64,000 nucleotides of DNA from Azospirillum sp. SYSU D00513. GTDB taxonomy: Bacteria > Pseudomonadota > Alphaproteobacteria > Azospirillales > Azospirillaceae. Below the pieces are notes generated by a model. The model saw nothing but the letters and a program-made list of their open reading frames with translations. It was not told where the DNA came from and made no database searches. A program made the translations under genes and the position numbers. The first letter of the stretch is position 1. The number at the start of each line of letters is the position of its first letter. Below are positions 59,937 through 64,000 of the stretch, piece after piece. Location: contig NZ_JAFIQV010000016.1 of assembly GCF_017356015.1 (NCBI RefSeq), forward strand, positions 62,001-126,000, read 5' to 3'.

Positions 59937-60586
59937 CAGGGTGCGCCCGGCCGGGCAAGAAGCCGCGCCTCCTCCGCCGTGGGCGCCGTGGTCGAGAGGC
60001 GCTGATCCAGCAGCGTGATGCGGTCGCGGTCGCCCTCCGGCTTCATGACCTCCAGCGTTTCGACGAAGCGCGTGCCGCTGACGGTGATGGAGCGGACGGG
60101 CATGTTCGGGTCGCCGGGCTTCAGCGGCTCCAGCCGGAGGCGCCAGGGCTGGCCCGGCCCGCCATCCTCGCGCGTGACGGAGAAGATGTCCGACAGCGCG
60201 GCCCAGTCCCCGGTCAGGGCGCCGCTCATCATGCCGTACAGCCGCGCCATGAAGGGAAGCCGCGCGGCCGGCATGCGCATCGTCTCCTGCCCCTGCGCCT
60301 CCTGGAGGAAGCCGCCGGGGCTCATCACCGTCACGACGGCGAAGGGCGTCTCGGTCCGCCAGATCAGGCCAAGGCCCGGCGCCAGCAGGAAGGTGCCGCC
60401 GCTCTTCAGCGGGGCCTGGAAGCCCTTGAGGAAACGCTCCTGCTCGAAGCGCCCGCGCAGGAGCTGCCCCTCGGCCAGCGTGGCCGCCCCGGCCACGGGG
60501 GGTGCCGAGCCTTGCTGCGCGGCGGGGGCCGTGGCCGGCAGCGCGGCCAGCAGAACCGCGAGGATCAGGGCCTTCTGGCGGGTCAC
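59936..60586 (-). CDS. apeL: LolA-like outer-membrane lipoprotein carrier
   Basis: 216 residues from GTG 60586 overlapping the thioesterase stop (GTGA). A signal peptide (1-23) precedes G-R-F-E-Q-E-R-F-L-K-G-F and S-G-T-F-L-L type strands of the half-barrel LolA fold. It presumably carries the polyene lipid across the periplasm. ApeL-type genes regularly follow the thioesterase. Confidence 0.88.
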   Translation of the reverse strand: MTRQKALILAVLLAALPATAPAAQQGSAPPVAGAATLAEGQLLRGRFEQERFLKGFQAPLKSGGTFLLAPGLGLIWRTETPFAVVTVMSPGGFLQEAQGQETMRMPAARLPFMARLYGMMSGALTGDWAALSDIFSVTREDGGPGQPWRLRLEPLKPGDPNMPVRSITVSGTRFVETLEVMKPEGDRDRITLLDQRLSTTAPTAEEARLLARPGAP

Positions 60587-60990
60587 AGCAGCCTCCGCAC
60601 TTTCTCGATCAGCGCCGGCGGTGAGTCGAAGGACAGCTCCCCCGTCTCGGCGGACACGGCGAGCTGGACGGTGCGCGCCTTGGTCAGAAGCTCGCCCGTC
60701 GCCTGGTCGCGGATGCGGTAGTCGATCTTCATCCGGTTCTCGTACTCGACCAGCGTCGCCTGGACGATGATGACCTGGCCGAACCGGACGGGACGGACGT
60801 ATTTCAGGTTCATGTCCACGATCGGCCAGATGAAGCCCGACGCCTGCATGTCCGGGTAATTGTAGCCGATCCGGTCCAGCAGCGCGCAGCGCGCCTGCTC
60901 CAGGTAGCGGACGTAATTGCCGTGCCAGACCACGTTCATGGGATCGAGATCGTAGAACTGCGCCTGGATGGCGACTTCGGCGGAAATCAT
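60583..60990 (-). CDS. apeK: Acyl-CoA/ACP thioesterase of the 4HBT hot-dog family (ApeK-like)
   Basis: 135 residues. F-Y-D-L-D-P-M-N-V-V-W-H-G-N-Y-V-R-Y-L-E near residue 13 is the YbgC/4HBT active-site motif with Asp. In APE synthesis it may release mis-primed intermediates or the product. Seven bases separate it from the upstream ligase gene. Confidence 0.92.
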   Translation of the reverse strand: MISAEVAIQAQFYDLDPMNVVWHGNYVRYLEQARCALLDRIGYNYPDMQASGFIWPIVDMNLKYVRPVRFGQVIIVQATLVEYENRMKIDYRIRDQATGELLTKARTVQLAVSAETGELSFDSPPALIEKVRRLL

Positions 60991-60997
60991 GGTTGGT

Positions 60998-62776
60998 TCA
61001 CGCGAACGGCAGGGCGACGGAGCCGGAGGTCAGAATCTCCTGCCCCGCCCGGTATTCGAATGCCAGACGGGGGCGGGCGCCGGTCCGCCGCAGGGTCAGC
61101 GTCACCGGCACGCCGGGCACCGTCACGCGGCGGAACTTCACCTGGAAGGACTGGGCGCCGTCGATGGCGAGCGCCAGATGACGCGCGGCCAGCCGCACCA
61201 CCCAGTCGATCTGCACCACGCCGGGGACGATGGGCATGCCGGGGAAATGGCCGTCGAGATAGGCGAGGTCCGGCGGGATGTGCAGGTCCAGTTCCACGGC
61301 GCCGTCGCCGGCGGGGCGCACGGCCCGGACCTCCGGTTCGGTCGGCCTTGCCGGCGGGGCCGCCGGCGGAGTCGATGGCACTCGGTCCATGGCATCCTCT
61401 TCGAAAAGCGCCTTGATGTCCGCGGCGCGCCGTTTGCCGAGCGTACCGGCGGGCAGCCGGTCGGGAAAGCGCCAGCGGCGCGGCAGCCCGGCGGGCTCCT
61501 GCGTTTCGGACAGGGAGCGGCGCAGCAGCCGCCCGAAACGGAAAGGGCCGAGTTCCGCGAGGCGGGCCGCACCCTCCGCGCTCGGGACGACGGCGGCGGC
61601 GAGAAGCGGCGGTTCGCCCAGGGGCAGCGCCGCGGCGTCGGCGACCCAGGGCAGCCGGCGCAGATGCTCCTCCACCTCGGGCAGGCTGACCCGCTTGCCT
61701 TCGATCTTCACGATGCGGTCATTCCGTCCGCGGAAATGGAATCCACCCGCCTCGTCCAACTCGACGAGGTCGGAGCCGACATGCAGACCGCCGGGAGCGT
61801 AGGCCGACCGCACGCGCATCAGCCCCTGCCCGTCGCGCTCCACGCTCACGCCGGGCAGAGGCGACCAGGGCGGATCCCGCCGGTCGCGGAGGCGCCAGGC
61901 GGCGGCGCCGGTCTCCGTGCTGCCGAAGATCTCGGTGGTGGGCACGCCGAACAGAGCCGCGGCGGCCCGCGCGGCGGGTTCCGGCAGGGGCGCCCCGGCG
62001 GACAGGACAAGGCTGGGGCGCAGGCCGGCAGCCAGCGGCGCGATGCCGTCGAGCCGTCCGAGATGGGCGGGGCTGGTGATCAGCGCCGCGCCCGGCGTGA
62101 GGGAGGCGAGTGCTGTTTCCCAGAGTTCATGGGTGGTTCCGCCGAAGGGGCGCCCGCTGGAGAGCGGCCAGCCCAGGCGGAAAGCGAGGCCGTAGACATG
62201 CTGGTGCGACACGGTAGCCTGTATCCAGCCGTCCGCCGGCACGGAGCCGCCGAGCAGCTTCTCGATGGCTTCGGCCTCGGCTTCCAGCATCGCGAGCGTC
62301 TTGTTGATGCGCTTGGGCGCGCCGGTCGAGCCGGAGGTGAAGAAGCTCAGCGGCGTGGCGGGATCGAGGGCCGCGAGCGGGGCGTCGGCCCCCTCCCCAC
62401 CCGCCCGCAGAAGCAGGGCGGGACCTGTATCCCCGTGCGGCGACGCACCGTCCGGCAGGTCCTTGACCAGATGGTCCCAGGCGCCGGCCAGGGCGGCCAG
62501 GGTGCCGGGCTGACCATTCGGCGGCACGATCACCTCCGCCCCGGCCTGCATCAGCGCCAGCAGCCCCACGGCACCCCAATAGGCGTCACGCGTCACCAGC
62601 AGCCCCCGCCGGCAGCCGCTCCGCCGCAGCCGCGCGGCGTTGGCCGCGACGTCGGCGCGGAACCGGCCATGGCCGACGATCCCTCCGCCGCACTCCGCGA
62701 CGAGAGCGTCGGGCGCGCGGCCCTCCAGGAAAAGGCGCGGCAGGGGGATGCGCGCGGATGCCGTGACGACGGACAT
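60998..62776 (-). CDS. Fusion of aryl/acyl AMP-ligase (ApeH-like) and hot-dog dehydratase (ApeI-like)
   Basis: 592 residues from ATG 62776. Residues about 1-450 are an adenylate-forming ligase: F-F-T-S-G-S-T-G-A-P-K near residue 140, F-G-S-T-E-T-G, and G-R-N-D-R-I-V-K-I-E-G-K-R-V-S. Residues 460-592 are a FabZ/ApeI-like hot-dog with G-H-F-P-G-M-P-I-V-P-G-V-V-Q-I-D. In many APE clusters these are two genes; here they are one chain joined by a Pro/Ala-rich linker. The ligase would activate 4-hydroxybenzoate-type starter. Overlaps its upstream neighbour by one base. Confidence 0.9.
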   Translation of the reverse strand: MSVVTASARIPLPRLFLEGRAPDALVAECGGGIVGHGRFRADVAANAARLRRSGCRRGLLVTRDAYWGAVGLLALMQAGAEVIVPPNGQPGTLAALAGAWDHLVKDLPDGASPHGDTGPALLLRAGGEGADAPLAALDPATPLSFFTSGSTGAPKRINKTLAMLEAEAEAIEKLLGGSVPADGWIQATVSHQHVYGLAFRLGWPLSSGRPFGGTTHELWETALASLTPGAALITSPAHLGRLDGIAPLAAGLRPSLVLSAGAPLPEPAARAAAALFGVPTTEIFGSTETGAAAWRLRDRRDPPWSPLPGVSVERDGQGLMRVRSAYAPGGLHVGSDLVELDEAGGFHFRGRNDRIVKIEGKRVSLPEVEEHLRRLPWVADAAALPLGEPPLLAAAVVPSAEGAARLAELGPFRFGRLLRRSLSETQEPAGLPRRWRFPDRLPAGTLGKRRAADIKALFEEDAMDRVPSTPPAAPPARPTEPEVRAVRPAGDGAVELDLHIPPDLAYLDGHFPGMPIVPGVVQIDWVVRLAARHLALAIDGAQSFQVKFRRVTVPGVPVTLTLRRTGARPRLAFEYRAGQEILTSGSVALPFA

Positions 62777-63354
62777 CAGGCCACGGCCGGGCGGCGGGCG
62801 CGGCGGCGCACGATCATCTCGCCGCCGAACAGCAGCCCCATGACGGCGTAGGCCAGCAGCCCGGTCCACAACGCCCACAACTCGTCACGCCCGGCCAGAG
62901 CCAAAGCGGAGGCGACCAGGGCGTTGATCACGAACCAGACGGTCCAGACCAGCGTGACCTTGCGGCAGTAGAGTTGCCCCTCGGGCGGCAGGTCCGGCTC
63001 CATGCGGCGGGCGATCCGTTCGATGACGCTCGGCGGATGACGGAGCGACAGGCCGAAGACCGCGGCGGCGGCAAGGCTCAGGGCAACCGGATAGACCTTC
63101 ACGGCCAGAGCAGCGTCGAGCGCCGCGATCAGGGCGACGGTGACGGCTGCCGCCGCCAGGAGGGTGCGCCAGAGCCGCGCCTCCTCCGTCCGCAGGGTGG
63201 CGAAGCGGAGGGCGAGCATCATCAGCGCCGCCGCGACGAAGGCGAGCGGCGGCACCCAATCCCGTCCGGCATAGACGAGACCGGGGTACGCAAGGCTGGC
63301 GGCCACCAGGGCCGCGGCACCCAGGCTCCGGCGGTCAGGCTTCAACGAGCGCAT
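62776..63354 (-). CDS. apeG: COG4648-family membrane protein (ApeG-like)
   Basis: 192 residues; about six membrane segments. The P-E-G-Q-L-Y-C-R-K-V-T-L-V-W-T-V-W-F-V-I-N segment is the family signature. Overlaps the carrier protein gene by 20 bases and the ligase gene by three. The function in APE assembly is not known. Confidence 0.88.
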   Translation of the reverse strand: MRSLKPDRRSLGAAALVAASLAYPGLVYAGRDWVPPLAFVAAALMMLALRFATLRTEEARLWRTLLAAAAVTVALIAALDAALAVKVYPVALSLAAAAVFGLSLRHPPSVIERIARRMEPDLPPEGQLYCRKVTLVWTVWFVINALVASALALAGRDELWALWTGLLAYAVMGLLFGGEMIVRRRARRPAVA

Positions 63355-63583
63355 GCACCCGGTCGAGCACGTCGCCGACGGTGCGGACGCTCTTGAACTC
63401 CTCCGGCTTGAACTTGCGGCCGGTCAGTTCCTGAAGCTTCACCACCAGATCGACGGCGTCGATGCTGTCCAGGTCCAGGTCCTCGAACAGCCGGGCGTTC
63501 ATGGAGACCTTCTCGGCCGGAACCTCGAACATGTCCTCGAGATAGCCGGTCAGCTTTTCGTAAATCTGGTCACGCGACAGCAT
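63335..63583 (-). CDS. apeF: Acyl carrier protein (ApeF-like)
   Basis: 82 residues. The phosphopantetheine site is D-L-D-S-I-D with Ser40. Second of two carrier proteins in tandem. The overlap of 14 bases with the other carrier gene suggests coupled production. Confidence 0.93.
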   Translation of the reverse strand: MLSRDQIYEKLTGYLEDMFEVPAEKVSMNARLFEDLDLDSIDAVDLVVKLQELTGRKFKPEEFKSVRTVGDVLDRVHALVEA

Positions 63584-63851
63584 GATCGCCCTTCTCCATC
63601 TGCTGCGAACGGATGAACCGCGCGAGGCTGCGCACGTTCATGAAATGCCGCTTCACTTCGTCGCTGACGGAATCGACCTTGATGTCGAAGGCCTTGCGCA
63701 GCGCTACGCCGAGTTCGAGCGCATCGATCGAGTCGAGCCCGAGCCCTTCCACGAAGAGCGCCTCCTCGCTGTCGATGTCCTCCGGCGCGATGTCCTCCAG
63801 CTTGAGGGCATCGACGATCAGCCGCTTGATCCTGAGTTCCAGTTCATCCAT
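63570..63851 (-). CDS. apeE: Acyl carrier protein (ApeE-like)
   Basis: 93 residues from ATG 63851. Attachment Ser41 in L-G-L-D-S-I-D-A-L-E. Longer frame upstream has no carrier similarity. The ATG lies inside the acyltransferase stop region (overlap of eight bases). Confidence 0.93.
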   Translation of the reverse strand: MDELELRIKRLIVDALKLEDIAPEDIDSEEALFVEGLGLDSIDALELGVALRKAFDIKVDSVSDEVKRHFMNVRSLARFIRSQQMEKGDHAVA

Positions 63852-64000
63852 GGGAGAGTTTTTCCACGTAATACTCTTCGAGAGAACGCACGAGCTTTCT
63901 GGCCGCGAGCGACCGGTATTCGCAGCCGAGCTGGTCCCTGACGTCGAGGCAATCCCCGACCACCACACGGAACAAGGGTCGGCGCGGTGGGATTTGCCAC
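63844..64000 (-). CDS. apeD: Acyltransferase (ApeD-like LPLAT), C-terminal end only
   Basis: The last 51 residues (R-V-V-V-G-D-C-L-D-V, then E-Y-R-S-L-A-A-R-K-L-V-R-S-L-E-E-Y-Y) run into the window edge. This end matches the tail of the ApeD-type lysophospholipid acyltransferases that precede apeE. The stop overlaps apeE by eight bases. Assignment rests on context as much as sequence. Confidence 0.6.
   Translation of the reverse strand, partial: WQIPPRRPLFRVVVGDCLDVRDQLGCEYRSLAARKLVRSLEEYYVEKLSHG

Noticed and set aside
57711-60005. A 764-codon plus-strand open frame opposite the MMPL exporter gene
   Set aside because: Its translation is Gln/Arg/Gly-rich low-complexity without any family pattern; the minus strand encodes a clear twelve-TM exporter.

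Overview
The window is a GC-rich (about 70%) stretch of an alphaproteobacterial chromosome, most likely Rhodospirillales and Azospirillum-like. Supports for this are the gene content (ligase-associated Lhr helicase and exonuclease, mycobacterial-type AhpC/AhpD, DUF4175/TIGR02302 protein, BCCT and proVWX osmolyte transporters), an Irr/ICE-like box in front of ahpC, and EcfG-like promoters. No species claim can be made from sequence alone. I found no tRNA, rRNA, CRISPR array, insertion sequence or replication origin.

Layout. 0-6.6 kb (minus strand): end of a glycan-modification region, with a partial PseG-like sugar hydrolase, an exported-domain-like PPC protein, two coupled TPR-glycosyltransferase proteins and an FkbM methyltransferase. 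This is probably flagellin or surface glycosylation. 6.7-11.2 kb (minus): an unknown protein, a flavin reductase-like protein, then an ATP-dependent DNA ligase coupled to its beta-CASP-type exonuclease partner. 11.4-17.9 kb: small exported proteins, psuG, a BrnT-type toxin with an HTH antitoxin behind a perfect palindrome, mtnP, an aldo/keto reductase, and a SHOCT lipoprotein. 18-23.5 kb: an AGCS amino acid symporter, an unusual NadE-like/CinA (PncC) fusion, a membrane diguanylate cyclase, and a YefM-YoeB module with a TGTACA operator core. 23.6-31.8 kb: a four-hairpin cluster between convergent genes, VOC and tautomerase genes, two LysR regulators each divergent from an enzyme gene, a monohaem exported protein, GNAT and a second aldo/keto reductase.

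32-40 kb: osmolyte and stress genes. These are a BCCT transporter with two small companions, a PRC-barrel protein and a YetF-like membrane protein fired divergently from EcfG-like promoters, and a glycine-betaine ABC operon (proV, proW, proX) carrying an extra amino-acid-kinase-fold gene between permease and binding protein. 40.6-43.1 kb: the Lhr-type helicase of the same repair set as the distant ligase/exonuclease pair. 43.4-49.1 kb: the large DUF4175 protein, a tiny exported protein with a near-perfect Shine-Dalgarno, a DedA protein, and the ahpC-ahpD peroxide operon.

49.1-64 kb: an aryl-polyene (APE) pigment gene cluster running off the right edge. A tightly overlapping minus-strand operon encodes an acyltransferase (partial), two acyl carrier proteins, a COG4648 membrane protein, a fused AMP-ligase/dehydratase, a thioesterase, a LolA-like carrier, an MMPL exporter, a DUF3261 lipoprotein, ketosynthase, dehydratase, ketoreductase and a second ketosynthase. 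These are followed by a small exported protein, a plus-strand GT2/LPLAT fusion and a CrtI-like FAD oxidoreductase. Together they would start from an activated aryl acid, extend it on carrier proteins to a conjugated polyene, and attach it to an outer-membrane lipid headgroup.
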